Source: Aristolochia californica
Taxonomy: Eukaryota > Streptophyta > Magnoliopsida > Piperales > Aristolochiaceae
Direction of reading: 5' to 3'
DNA length: 64,000 nt
Assembly (NCBI GenBank): GCA_029961685.1
Contig: JARWKL010000008.1
Coordinates: 9,426,501-9,490,500 of the forward strand
Shown: positions 44,588 to 54,990 of the stretch, in pieces
Layout: each line of letters opens with the position of its first letter
Position numbering within the stretch: position 1 is the stretch's first letter
The notes under the pieces: model-generated
Seen by the model: only the letters and a program-made list of their open reading frames with translations
Told to the model about the DNA's origin: nothing
Databases searched by the model: none
Program-made: the position numbers and the translations under genes

Positions 44588-46143
44588 TGTTGGAAGATGA
44601 GCTCTAGCCCACATGACCAAGGAAGACCCACATATCTAAGAGTATTATAAGATGGGCCACACGACCAAGGAAGACCCACAAGATGGGCCCAAACACATAA
44701 GAAGTAGGACCGACCGGGATTACCACGAGCTGGCATCCTTATCACATAAGTTGGAAGATCAAGAAGGACTCACAAATACATCTTTATCTTATGGTCACGT
44801 CCTAGAAGAATTCTAGTTTGAGTTATGTTTGTCTTTTATCTATATTGATTTATTTAATTATGCTAGGATTTATCTTTAAGTGTTAGAGTTTGGGTGTAGT
44901 TGGGACAAAGGTAGTTTTATTGTAATTGGACTCTACTACCTTCCTCTATTATAAATAGATGTTCATGTACTCTGATTATAATAAGTTAATGAAGTCAATG
45001 AAGTGTTTCTCTTTTCCATAAATTCAACATGGTATCAGACTAGGTTCTATGAGTTGACTTGGTCAACCCATAGAGATAATGGGATCCTTTTCTCTAAACC
45101 CTAAGTCTAGGTTCGTAGTTATTTTTTTTAGTCCCTACACTCGTAGTTTTCTTTACATTTTTCACCTCTATATTGAGATTTTCATATTGAAAATTATATA
45201 TTTACGGAAATATTTTGAGTCTAATTTCCAAGGAAAAATTATTTTTTCCAATCGGAGTTATCTACAGAGAGATATTGATATTTGAATGAGCAAAGGTTAG
45301 ATTGCAAAAGAGGTTCGCGCAACAGTAGAAAGCTTAAGCTTCCGAGGTGTTTTATGCTCTTAAGAACTAGACTTTATATGGAGAATATATATCAAAATAA
45401 ATATCTATATGTCTATCCTTTTACTTATTCAACCAATTTTTTATCTGAGTTATCTATAAAGAGAAATTGATATTTGAAGCAGAAAAGGTCAGATTGCAAA
45501 AGAGGTTCGAGCAGCAGCAAAAAGCTTCAACTTCCGAGGTATTTTATGCTATCAATAAAGAGACTTTGTATGAATAATTATATATCAAAAGAAATATATG
45601 TATGTCTATTTTCTTACATATTCATCCAATTCTCGGTATAATTTTTTTATAAAGAGATATTAATCTTGGAAGAGTCAATGGTCATGTTGGAAAAAAAGGT
45701 GAAATAGTACTTAGTTCAGCCAGATGACAGAAACCAAAATCTATCAGATTATTTATCTTCTGATAATTATATTTTATGAAGAGAAGTTATACTTGGATGA
45801 AATTTATTTAAGTCTAGTTTCATCAGGAGAACATTTCATGTCAATCTACTCTATATTTAAAGATATATTAGCATTGGAAGAATCTAAGGTCATGCTGGTA
45901 TTCTATTGTATTGAAAAATCTGAATTTAAGCCGATTATTTTGCATCACTGTTTGAGTTGCTATGTTATAAAAATATCTCACTTCTCCTTGGTTTAAGGGT
46001 TTATTACTACATCTCTATTTTTGGGCTTATTGCTACATTTATGATATTTGGTTCAAGCTGGGATCACTGCCATTACATCTTATCTTGAGGGGGAGAAGTA
46101 GAAGAAGTACAAGAAAGATATATTTTATTCCATATGTTGTGGA
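44588..46143 (+). mobile_element. B element copy 1 (5' LTR and internal), non-autonomous copia-type
   Basis: LTR 44588-45029 (tgttggaagatgagctctag ... aaattcaaca), primer site tggtatcagactagg, then about 1.1 kb without ORFs of note. The 3'-internal block (gctgggatcactgccattac, ttgagggggagaagtag) is reached at 46050-46100. The text stops at 46143, at a transposon-like terminus. A ~192-bp internal tandem duplication lies at about 45253-45640. Confidence 0.8.
45253..45640 (+). repeat. ~192-bp tandem duplication inside B copy 1
   Basis: tttgaatgagcaaaggttag...agaggttcg.gca (from 45281) recurs as tttgaagcagaaaaggtcag...agaggttcgagca (from 45473). The minus-strand copy at 62280-62540 also has two units; the copy at 55600-55800 has one. 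Confidence 0.8.
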
Positions 46144-46493
46144 TAGGGGTGGCTTTGAACTGATCCGGCTCACGAGCGGCTCGAGCTAGACTCGGTTTTG
46201 GCTCGGTTCGATTTGGTATACCTAGATCTCGTGCCGAGTTCGAGATCTGGGATCGACTCATTTAAATTAATGAGCCGAGCTCGACCGAATCAAGGTTCGA
46301 CTCAAAGGCTTGTGAGTTGGCTCGTTAATTTAACGAGCGGCGCAGGATTCAAGCTCGAGAGTAGGGAACTTGGGAGCGGGAACAGGAGAGCGAGAGCGAA
46401 TGGGGGGGGGGGGGCGGAATTCTTTCTCTCATCGTCATTTGCAAACCCCCTAACAAGCATTTCGTCATGCCCATCGCCGCTTTTGAGAAGATA
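46144..46493. mobile_element. Terminus of a hAT-like element, gagctcg-rich
   Basis: It starts taggggtggctttgaactg, whose first ten bases are the inverse of the gccaccccta end at 50572-50581. Inside are ggctcg/gagctcg words in both orientations. A run of 12 or more G lies at 46403-46416. No transposase is seen. Confidence 0.4.
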
Positions 46494-47434
46494 TGTTATG
46501 GACTCAATAAGACTGAGTCATCTACTTTACTTTTATTATTTATGTTGCTTTTAATTTCGAATTTTATTGATTTGTAATAAGACTTAAAGGTAGGGGTAGA
46601 ATTGGGTTTTATAACCCTAACCTATGTTGATGTTAATCACCCTATTTAAGGGGTAAGGATTGAGAAATAAAGCAAGTTCGGAATTAGCATAAACTAGGGT
46701 AATTTAGGTTCCTTCTAGGCTCTCTATTCTAGGGTTCTTGGTGTGAACTCTCTTGGGGGTTTGCTACATCCATTGGGGAGTCTTTGAGGAGATCTTGGAA
46801 GGAAAAGGAGGAGGAATCAGCCTTCTCTTCCATGCTGCAATAGTCATCCATCTCTTCCACGAACCAGCAGTGAGGGAAGAAGGATTTGGTTGAGTCTTAG
46901 CATCAAGAAAGGGATTTTCGAGTTGCTGAATTGAAGGAGGTCTTCAAGAGGTATTTTTGTCTATCTTTTCCGAATTTAGAAGAGCTAGAGACTGCCCTCT
47001 TTACATTCAGCATTGGTAGTTGCATGAATTCAGAAACCCTACTCATTGACGTGAGGTATAAAGTGGGTTTTCATAATTGGATCCTTAAAACAGTCTCTTG
47101 CTGGAATTGGTGCATTCATAATTAAGAAAAGGAAACTCCTTTTCAAGGGGAATGAATTCAGTAAAGGGAAAGGGGTTGTTCTTGAGTAATTACAGCAAGT
47201 AAACCCTCTTCACATGAATCATAAAAGAGGGGTTTCATATCTGAGTGCTTAAACAGTCCTTTAACTTGCTGGTTGCATCTATAATTGAGAAAAGGAAACT
47301 CCTTTTCAATTATAACGTGTGAGGGAAGAAAAAGAGAGTTTCTTTTCACAAAAACGTGTTAAGAAACCCTCTAACAGTGCTGGATTCATATTCAACTCGC
47401 CGAGTTACTAGATCCATGGCTAGGGACCATAACA
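46494..47434 (+). repeat. Solo LTR of a gypsy family related to G2/G7
   Basis: 941 bp, tgttatggactcaataagac ... ggctagggaccataaca, with a ctatttaaggggtaagg TATA region at about 46643. No primer site follows. Instead the sequence passes straight into the polypurine end of the minus-strand gag element. Confidence 0.78.
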
Positions 47435-48741
47435 ACAGACCCCCCCTTGGAGATCGAGCTTGACCTCAAGCTCGGAAGCTGGATAGACCTGGTGGAAGTT
47501 GTCGAGCCGCTCCCATTTTGCGTAATTGTGGCCGATTGCTGCCCAGTAATGGCATGCAGGGAGATGTCCGGTGGTTCTTCCTCAATCATATCCTCTGTCA
47601 CCTCGATATCCTCGTCTTCAACCTTATCGATCAAAAACAATCTTTTGCACTCATGCCCAACCCGATATGGTTCATCACAGTTGTAACATAGATTCTTAGC
47701 CCGTCGTTCTGCCATCTCAGCACTTGTCAATTTTTTTATATAAGGAGTTGTAGGATGACTAGATCTCGGATCCCCTGTCAAAGTATTACCCGGGTTGTTT
47801 CTCGGAGGAATGCGCTCCCCTGACCCTGGAGGTCGTCTGTGTTGTGCCTGCTGTCGCAGTTCTAAAGCACGAGCTATATTCATAGCGCTGGATAAGTCAA
47901 CAGGTGCATAGAGCTCCACCTCAAGCTTTAAGGCCTCCGTCAGTCCTGCTGTAAATAGCGCAACTTGCTGATCCACTTGTACCATATTGCTGGCTCGTGC
48001 TAATTTTTCCTGGAACAATTTTTGATATTGCTCCACGGCCCCAGTTTGGCGTAATAAAACCAAATCTCCCAAAGGGTTACTGTAAGCCGGAGGACCAAAA
48101 CGGAGAGAGCACAGTCGCTTAAATTCATCCCAATCTACCACTTCACTATCAACCTCAACTAGCTGGTACCAAAGTTGTGCTTCCCCTAGTAAGTGGAAAA
48201 CAGCTACGTTGACTCGGTCATAGGTTGGCACTCGCTGATGGCTAAAAAATTTTTCACATCGATACAACCATATCAAAGGGTCTTCTGACCCATTATAAGT
48301 AGGGAATTCCATTTTAGTATACCTCGGAACAGTGCCTCCCCCCTGGTAGAAGTGTCCCCTCGGAATGAAGGGTCCTTGCTGTCCCAAGAAACTCGTGCGT
48401 CTCGGAAATTCATCTCCCCCTCTGTTATACGAATGGTCCCCTCCTCTCTGATCTGGAATGAGAGGTACAGTGCCTCCCCCCTGGTTGAGGTGTCCCCCCG
48501 GAATGAAGGATCCTTGCTGACCCGAGAAACTCGTGTGTCTAGTAAACTCATCTCCCCCTCTGATCTGCGAATGGTCTCCCGGAATTGGGTTCTTGCCAGT
48601 GCTCAGACCAGTCTCCATGCTATCCATCCTTCCTTTCAAAGTTTCCACACTGAGAGTGAACTTCTCCTCCAATGCAGCAAATTTCTTGCCAGTAGTTAGA
48701 CCATTCTCCATGCTATCCATCCTTCCCTTCAAGGTCTCCAT
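47392..48741 (-). CDS. gag: Intact Ty3/gypsy gag ORF of a gag-only element
   Basis: The frame is open from the primer site (48853) to 47392. The first ATG is at 48741 (METLKGRMDSMENG), giving 450 codons; the family's usual ATG just after the primer site is missing. N-terminal coiled-coil segments (METLKGRMDSMENG / VETLKGRMDSMETG) are duplicated, as is the following block (GGDEFTRHTSFSGQQGSFIP / GGDEFPRRTSFLGQQGPFIP). The gag core is TVPRYTKMEFPTYNGSEDPL, LCSLRFGPPAYSNPLGDLVL and FTAGLTEALKLEVEL. The zinc knuckle is CYNCDEPYRVGHECKRLF. No pol follows: after EISLHAI-type protease-start text the frame runs into the chromodomain-tail/polypurine region. It is the only undamaged gag here. Confidence 0.8.
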   Translation of the reverse strand: METLKGRMDSMENGLTTGKKFAALEEKFTLSVETLKGRMDSMETGLSTGKNPIPGDHSQIRGGDEFTRHTSFSGQQGSFIPGGHLNQGGGTVPLIPDQRGGDHSYNRGGDEFPRRTSFLGQQGPFIPRGHFYQGGGTVPRYTKMEFPTYNGSEDPLIWLYRCEKFFSHQRVPTYDRVNVAVFHLLGEAQLWYQLVEVDSEVVDWDEFKRLCSLRFGPPAYSNPLGDLVLLRQTGAVEQYQKLFQEKLARASNMVQVDQQVALFTAGLTEALKLEVELYAPVDLSSAMNIARALELRQQAQHRRPPGSGERIPPRNNPGNTLTGDPRSSHPTTPYIKKLTSAEMAERRAKNLCYNCDEPYRVGHECKRLFLIDKVEDEDIEVTEDMIEEEPPDISLHAITGQQSATITQNGSGSTTSTRSIQLPSLRSSSISKGGSVVMVPSHGSSNSAS

Positions 48742-48854
48742 ATCGATATCAATTTTTGAGAACCTCTCTAGGACAATATCAAATTTTCTTTCAAGCAATT
48801 CAAAGTATTCATTGGTGCTTCTCTCTGCCGGGTTACCCTGCTCTGATACCAAGT

Positions 48855-48936
48855 TGTTAAGCACCTAGCCAATACTACCCAAAAGACCGGCCTGTTAGGA
48901 GCGGAAGACATAGGTACTTAACCCAGGACCATAACA
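48855..48936 (-). repeat. D-family 5' LTR (82 bp) of the gag-only element
   Basis: On the plus strand it reads tgttaagcacctagccaata ... ccaggaccataaca, the inverse of the D LTRs at 6117-6199 and 7860-7942. The minus-strand primer site, ctctgataccaagt, abuts it at 48841-48854, and gag starts right after it. Confidence 0.85.
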
Positions 48937-50020
48937 AGATGGCCATCTGGAAGGCCGACAACATGCCAGTCCAGTATTGAAGGTGACTGCTTTTTGTCCA
49001 TTATGCCAATATGCCGATCAAGTCAGATTTCTATTTCTGCTGGAATTGAAGTTGTAGATTGTTTAGAAACTTTTTGATTTAAGAAGAAGAAGAAAAGTTT
49101 CTGTAACTCCCACATAGAAAGAAAATCCCTCCTTGATGTGAACTTCAGTCTTCTGTTTCTGTATTTAGAAGTACCTATTGGCCGTCACCACCGAGCCCCT
49201 CCGTCTACTTTTGTCGCTATCGACAGCCGCCTTCGCCATTTGGTTCCATTTTCTTCCTTCGATTTCTTTCTTCCCTCGTCTGCCTTTACCGCCGCCTCTG
49301 TTTCCGTTGCAGTCATCATCCCTGACGACAGGTCCTACGCCGCAAGACCCCTTCCCTCGGTGTCGTCTCGGCGGATAAAACCATTAAAAGGGGAAAATAA
49401 TTCTCTCTCTCCTCCCCCCCACCCCCCCTCCCTGTCCCTTTTCTTAGTAAGATTTTCCTGCCAAGATGGGCTAGAAAATCGTATACAAAATTTTTGAATA
49501 AGTATTCGACAGTTGATGTTGTAATACTTTTAGCATGAGGCAAATTTCATAGCAATTTTGTGTTTGACATTTTATTTGATTAAAAATTTATCAATAAGTA
49601 TAATAATAAATTAAATTGATTATTAATTTTTTTTATTTTCCTAGAAGAGGCAATAAGAGGTCTATTTACTTTTCTAGGAAAATTTTAAAATATTTCTTGT
49701 AATTTTCTAGTAAGTCACTACTAGTAATAGAATTTTATTTAAAAGACTTTTTGAAAATATGTATCATAGGAAAAATATTTCTAGTTTTTTCTAGAATATA
49801 AATTTTCAACCAGGGGCACTAAGGAGGTCATAGTAAATCTATGGCCAGATTATAAAATTACAAAATAAGCTAGACAACATTTGGGGTAAAAAAGATTAAT
49901 ATTGGTGCGTTCTACTCCATTCTCAAGATTCAATCCTGAACCTCCCTATCATTCTTTTTTAAAAATGTATGCATAATTTTATATATAATTTATTTGACAT
50001 ATATTTTGTCTAGAGTATTA
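48937..50020. other. No gene supported; AT-rich after 49500
   Basis: 49138-49497 contains overlapping open frames (for example VPIGRHHRAPPSTFVAIDSR) with no family I recognise; 49410-49435 is a C-rich run. 49500-50020 is AT-rich and featureless. Confidence 0.45.
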
Positions 50021-50581
50021 ATGTAGGTTAAGCTCGAACTCGGCTAGAGCTCGAGCTCGAACTTGATTAACATTATTAGGCTTGGGCTCAATTACAATTT
50101 TAGGCTTGAGGTTAGGGTCGGCTCGAGCTCGAGTTTGAAATATTTAAATAAAGCTCGGCTCAAACAAATGAAGGTTTTGACTCGACTGGATTTGATGCCA
50201 CCCTTATGCCCAATTTTAAGTAGAGTTCATACGCAATTTTATGTAGACGTCATGCCTAATTTTATGTAAAATGTATGCCCAATTTTATGTAAAATGTTTG
50301 TATGTTTTTATATTCAATTTATTTGACATGTATTTTTTTAAAAATTTTAAATGTATGTTGGAGATCGAACTCGAGACATATATTTTTTTGAAAAGTTTTA
50401 AATGAATGTTGAAGCTCGAACTTGGCTCGAACTCAATCAAAATTATTGGGTTCGAGCTCGATAAAAATTTTAGGCTCGAGCCTGGGCTCAGCTCGAACTT
50501 GAGTTCGAAATATTTAAATCAAACTCAGCTCGAACATAGGCAGGTTTGGGCTCGGCTCGGCTCGGCTCGATGCCACCCCTA
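50020..50581. repeat. gagctcg-rich transposon end with an internal direct duplication
   Basis: A block with aagctcgaactcggct...gagctcgagtttgaaatattt...gatgccaccc (about 50030-50208) recurs, diverged, at about 50408-50581, ending gatgccacccct a. The final gccaccccta is the inverse of the terminus at 46144. The sequence after it is a gypsy LTR. Confidence 0.55.
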
Positions 50582-50838
50582 GTTTGGAGTTCCCCATTGA
50601 CGAGCTCTAGGGTTGGAGTTCCCCTCATTGAGCTCTAGTTATTCCCATTTATCCCATCTTCTACCCTCTTCTTTTCTGTTTTACTGAGTTCAAGAAAAGA
50701 ATAGCAATCCTGAACTCGTACACTGGTTTCAGGTGTTGCTGTTCAGTTTAGCCGAGCATAGCAGTGTAAGAACTCACCCTCTTAGCTCTGGATTTGCCCA
50801 TCCCATGCCATGTTACACGATCTATGACAATGGAATCT
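50582..50838 (+). repeat. 3' half of a G5-type LTR
   Basis: gtttggagttccccattgac and the following ~250 bases match 40495-40747 closely, including cactggtttcaggtgttgct and the end ctatgacaa.ggaa.ctaa. The 5' half is replaced by the gagctcg-rich transposon. Confidence 0.82.
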
Positions 50839-51406
50839 AATAAAGAGGCCCACATGACCAAGGAAGGCTCACACATTCAAGTGTGTTAGAAGATGGGCTC
50901 AAGCCCATAAGACTAAGTATGGCCCACACATCCAAGAGATGTGGAATATGGGCTCAAGGTCTACCTATCAATGAGAAGGTCCATAGGCCCACACAGTTAT
51001 GGTAGGATAGTAAATAAAGAGTCATCTCATGGAGATGGTATTGTTGTAATTAGTTTAAGTTCTAAGAGTATTATTGTAATATTATATTTTTAACAATCTA
51101 TAAATTGAGCTTCAAGGGGGAGGGCTAAGACACAAGTCCATAAATCCATCATGTTTTCTTCCAGTGAGTCTCTCTCTCTTTTTCTCCATATGAGCTAAAT
51201 ATTTTCAGGACTCACATGAATGGTTTTTAGGATTCCAGAAACCTTTTTGTTTTCTTTCTCATATTGATGGTTCTTTTTTCATAGTTTTTGGAACTTCATT
51301 TTTTATTACTACTCATTTTCTTCTGCTGCCTAGCGATGTGAGTCCAGTCTAACCTATCTTGTTGTTTATCGATGAGGAATAAAATAATGGCGTTTCCGAG
51401 TCTAAG

Positions 51407-51703
51407 GTGAGATCTGAAACCTTGAATGAAAATGCATGCAATGCCGAAGTTGAGGGGGCTGAGGTTGTTGGCAAGTTATTGGAGCAAGATAATCTTGATC
51501 TTGACTATGATGCTGCTAAAGGTGGATACGTTGACATGGTTAAGGCAGGAATCATTGACCCACTCAAAGTTATTAGAACTGCATTGATTGATGCTGCTAG
51601 TGTATCTTCTCTAATGACGACTATAGAAGTTGTGATCATTGAAATTCCCAAAGATGAGGCAGCACCAGCAATGGCTCCTGGCATGGGTGCTATGGATTAC
51701 TGA
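51407..51703 (+). pseudogene. Captured mitochondrial chaperonin CPN60 C-terminus
   Basis: The frame reads GAEVVGKLLEQDNLDLDYDA, AKGGYVDMVKAGIIDPLKVI, RTALIDAASVSSLMTTIEVV and ends MAPGMGAMDY with a stop. This is the last ~90 residues of mitochondrial HSP60/CPN60, including the equatorial-domain end and a Gly/Met tail. The body of the protein (about 480 residues with the ATP site) is absent. The frame is open to the natural stop with only a few unusual residues (EVVGK for VVVGK; TTIE for TTTE). It lies in the same orientation as the H element. It cannot be a working chaperonin. Confidence 0.85.
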
Positions 51704-52104
51704 ATCAAAACATTCATGCAGCATCCTTTCATACTTAGAGCCGACAGGCATCTCGATGGCTACAGTTCTGGTTTTGACGTATGATTGAACATCGGACTGC
51801 TGAATTTCTCTGGGATCATATTTCTCAGCTGCTATTCTTCTGCTTCATCAGCACCTGTCGTCGGTGTTTCTCCAGGAGCATTCTCTGTTACTGCCTCTAC
51901 GGGCTCCACGGAATCGGAACCAACCATTGATTGGAGATCAGAATGCCTCACTTCTTCATAAACAGAGCAGGTTTCATCTTTCGGAAGCGCCAGTGAGGAA
52001 GAAACTCTTGACTTCTGCCTCTGATCTTCTCGGAAATCTCCTACCGTGATTGCCCTCTGAGATTGCTCGTTGTTGCCTCTTCGAGAATATATTTTCTGTC
52101 TCAT
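51704..52104 (-). pseudogene. Unidentified coding-like fragment, antisense, next to CPN60
   Basis: Minus-strand text from 52104 reads SQRAITVGDFREDQRQKSRV, SSSLALPKDETCSVYEEVRH, SDLQSMVGSDSVEPVEAVTE. After a shift near 51835 comes AAEKYDPREIQQSDVQSYVK and TRTVAIEMPVGSKYERMLHE. The composition looks like a real protein but I do not recognise it. It may be a second captured gene piece, in the opposite orientation to CPN60. Confidence 0.35.
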
Positions 52105-53183
52105 AATCTCTCCGCTTATTTTTGGAATGAAGCTATTGGATCATTAATGCTTTCCAGTTTTAGTTTCCTTCCAGCGAATCTAGAATCCAAAAAAATATTT
52201 CGAACCAGCACAACATTAATTTCTGCCAGTTTGTTGCTGGTGATTACACAAATTGCTGACTTGCCGATTTATTTCTGGAAACTTGATCTTGATCTTACTA
52301 ATGATTTTACGGAAACTCCTCTCTTCACCAGCTATGTCATCTTTGGTTTTCCACTCGGTTTGGAAGCCAGTGCCCAAGACGACGACACTGTTGTTGAATA
52401 TCAAGTTTCCTAAGTTGATTTAAGCGAACGCTGATTCAGAGCCTGCCAAGACTTGGACTGGACTCGCCCGAGTCAAGCCAACGAACCAACGACCCTAGGA
52501 TCACTTACTAGTTCTGTTTCGATTGAGTCTACTCAGACCAACTCGGGTTCAGGTCAACCTGACTTGGCACACTTGCTCAGCATATTATTTGGTGCAAAGA
52601 CTCACATCAGATTATCTTATGGGTAATTTTTTAAGGATTTTCATTATTTGGAGCATGTTAATGGGCCTAATCTATTTTAACTGTTGCTATTGTGTCTCTT
52701 TGGCTGAGACATTATTATTGGACTTCTCAATTGCTGATTGTTGTCAACATTGGTTATTCTGATGAAGAAAAAAATATATGGTGGCCCCAAAATATTATAT
52801 TCTTGGTGATTACCTGTTACCCCCTTAATTGGTATTTATTACTCATACCATTTGAGAGTCGGCGTCCTGTAGAGGGACACAGTGATGGTGGATTTTTATT
52901 ACACTTCTGAACAATGCCTATAGGCCCACTACTTACAAAAGATAGGAGTGTGCCCAACATTCAGCATGAGTTATTTGACTCAAGTATGAAGCGATGACTT
53001 ACGACTAGGAGTGATTTTACTCTTACTTATGTTATACTAGTTGGGTCTCTTGGAAAAGACCACCAACTTGAGGGGGAGTGTTGGAAGATATGGTGGACTA
53101 CCATTTTATATGGAAAAATGTTATACACCATTTGCAGCAAGTTGGGTTTTCATGATGTTCTCTCACCCCCAGCTTGTGGGGAG

Positions 53184-53530
53184 TGTTGGAAGATGGGCCC
53201 AAGTCCACACGACCAAGGAAGGCCCATACATCCAAGAGATGTTGAAGATGGGCTTAAGGCCTACATATCAAGGAGAAGGTCCATAGGCCCACACAATGAT
53301 GGTAAGATGGTAAATAAAGTGTCATCTCATAGAGATGACAATGATGTAATTAATTTTAAGTTTTAGGGATATTATTGTAATATTATAGTTTTATGAATCT
53401 ATAAATTGAGCTTTAGGGGGAGGGTTAAGACACAAGTCCATAACCCTTTTCTCCCTCTTGTTTTCTCCCAATGGGTCTATCTCTCTCCTTTTCTCCATGA
53501 GCTAAATCCATGGTGTCTTGAAAATCAACA
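53184..53530 (+). repeat. H-family LTR followed by further internal sequence
   Basis: 347 bp, tgttggaagatgggccc ... cttgaaaatcaaca. The text after it (tagtttatgttcg...) is H/B 5'-internal sequence, so this LTR may be shared by two elements in tandem. Confidence 0.78.
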
Positions 53531-54120
53531 TAGTTTATGTTCGTCTTCTATCTTTTTCTTTTTTTCCTATCCTAGTACTCATTATTTTCTTGGCATTGAC
53601 ACCTCCATACTAAAATTTATATATTTTAAATTATATATTTATGGAAATAGTTTTGAGTCTACTTTCAAACACAAAAAATAATTTTGGTAATTAGATTTTT
53701 CTACGGAGAGAAATTGTTATTTGAAGTACCAAAGATCAGACAGCATGAGAGGTTTGAACCACAACCAAAAACTTCAACTTTCAAGGCATTTTATACCATC
53801 AAGAACAAGACTTTATATGGATAATTATATGTCAAAGGATAGATCTTCTCTATTTTTTACCTATTAAACCAATTCTCAATCCGTTTTTTCAAGAGGGAGA
53901 TATATATATATTGGAAGGGCCAATGGTCATGCTGGCCAAAGAAGAAATAGTACTCAGTTCGGTCAGATTACAATGTCCAAAATATATCTTATTAATTATC
54001 TCAAAAGAAGTATATTTTATTAAATAATATTTTACTTTAATGAAAGGTATCGAAGTCTAGTTTTATAAGGAGAAAATTCCTTGTCAATTTGGTCTATATG
54101 TGAGGAGATATTTGCATTGG
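53531..54120 (+). mobile_element. H/B-type 5'-internal sequence
   Basis: attatatatttatggaaatag, tcaactttcaaggcatttta, ccatcaagaacaagactttatatgg and catgctggccaaagaagaaa match 31990-32290 and 45180-45700. No ORF is seen. Confidence 0.7.
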
Positions 54121-54777
54121 ACCCAACAACCATCAACCTATAAAATGAAGAAAATAAAGAGGTCATAGCATATTCAAGAACTTAGCTTTTTATGCCAAAT
54201 TAGGTATCGAATTAAAGCTCTTTGAGTCTAGTTTCTTAACCAACAAACAATTTATGAGTCTAATATATAGTGTTGGATATATTGATACCAGAAGTACTAA
54301 GGGTTTGTTCTGTTGAAAATCTCTCCTTTTTTCTTGCTTCTCTCCTATTATCTCTCCATGCGTTGGCATGAATTTTCCTTTTCTCCTAGAATCCTATTTT
54401 TTTAGCTAAATTAATCTTTCTAATAGTTTTTTTTGTCATAATTAATCACTCCATGACGTGCTCATTCAAGGTATGCAATAATACAGAAGAAGGAAAAAAA
54501 ACAAGCACAAAAAAGACAAAGACAACAAGATTTATGCAGGTTCGCCTCAAGGTGAGACTACTTCCTGTCTTCCACCACTGCAGTAATCACCTATGATGAT
54601 GAAATAGTTTACAAGAGAGATCGTACATACTTATAGGTGTTGTTTTTCTGTAACCTCTCTCGGCCACAACTAATGCTCCTCGGATGATAATAATTAAACC
54701 CTAATAGTGGCGCCCCAAATATAAAGAGAAAATTAGGGTAACCGTGATACAAGAGAGAGCGCTTACGATAATGCTCC
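54121..54777. other. Unassigned, probably retroelement-derived
   Basis: acaacaagatttatgcaggttcgcc at 54525-54549 resembles a conserved stretch found at the edge of many plant retroelements. The remainder holds no gene that I can support. It abuts the duplicated block starting at 54778. Confidence 0.35.
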
Positions 54778-54990
54778 TCATGATGTTGTCTTTACCAGCC
54801 ACTTTTGGAGAGAGCGCTTCCGATTATGCGGTACCAAGCTGAACTTTTCCTCTTCTTATCACCTACAATCCGATGGGCAGACTGAGGTTGTTAACCGGAT
54901 GGTAGAAAAGTACTTATGGCGCTTTGTTGGCGACCGCCCTCAACGGTGGCTTGAATGGCTTCCTTGGGCCGAATATTGTTACAATACATC
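54778..54990 (+). pseudogene. Second copy of the G5 integrase fragment
   Basis: tcatgatgttgtctttacca to tacaatacatc repeats 44375-44587 with only a few differences; it encodes DVVFTSHFWRERFRL, SDGQTEVVNRMVEKYLW and WAEYCYNTS. It starts abruptly within the integrase core and ends at the same B-element insertion point. Confidence 0.9.

Larger units (their letters stand above)
50840..53530 (+). mobile_element. H element carrying a host CPN60 fragment
   Basis: The left LTR (about 50840-51215, its first bases decayed) and right LTR (53184-53530) share gaccaaggaaggc.cacaca, taaataaagagtcatctcat-type text, tctataaattgagctt and gggggagggttaagacacaa. Between them lie a CPN60 C-terminus (51407-51703), antisense coding-like text (51704-52104) and non-coding sequence. 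A relic of the copia RNase H end (gcagcaagttgggttttc) and polypurine text ends at 53183. No gag or pol is present. Confidence 0.75.

Noticed and set aside
46494..48936. One element with a D LTR at one end and the 941-bp LTR as its other LTR
   Set aside because: The two LTRs share only about 11 terminal bases and the large LTR points the other way (TATA region and homology to G2); treated as two separate insertions.
49138..49497. 119-codon open frame with a hydrophobic start
   Set aside because: No recognisable domain, overlaps other equally long frames, and lies in an unassigned gap; not enough to call a gene.
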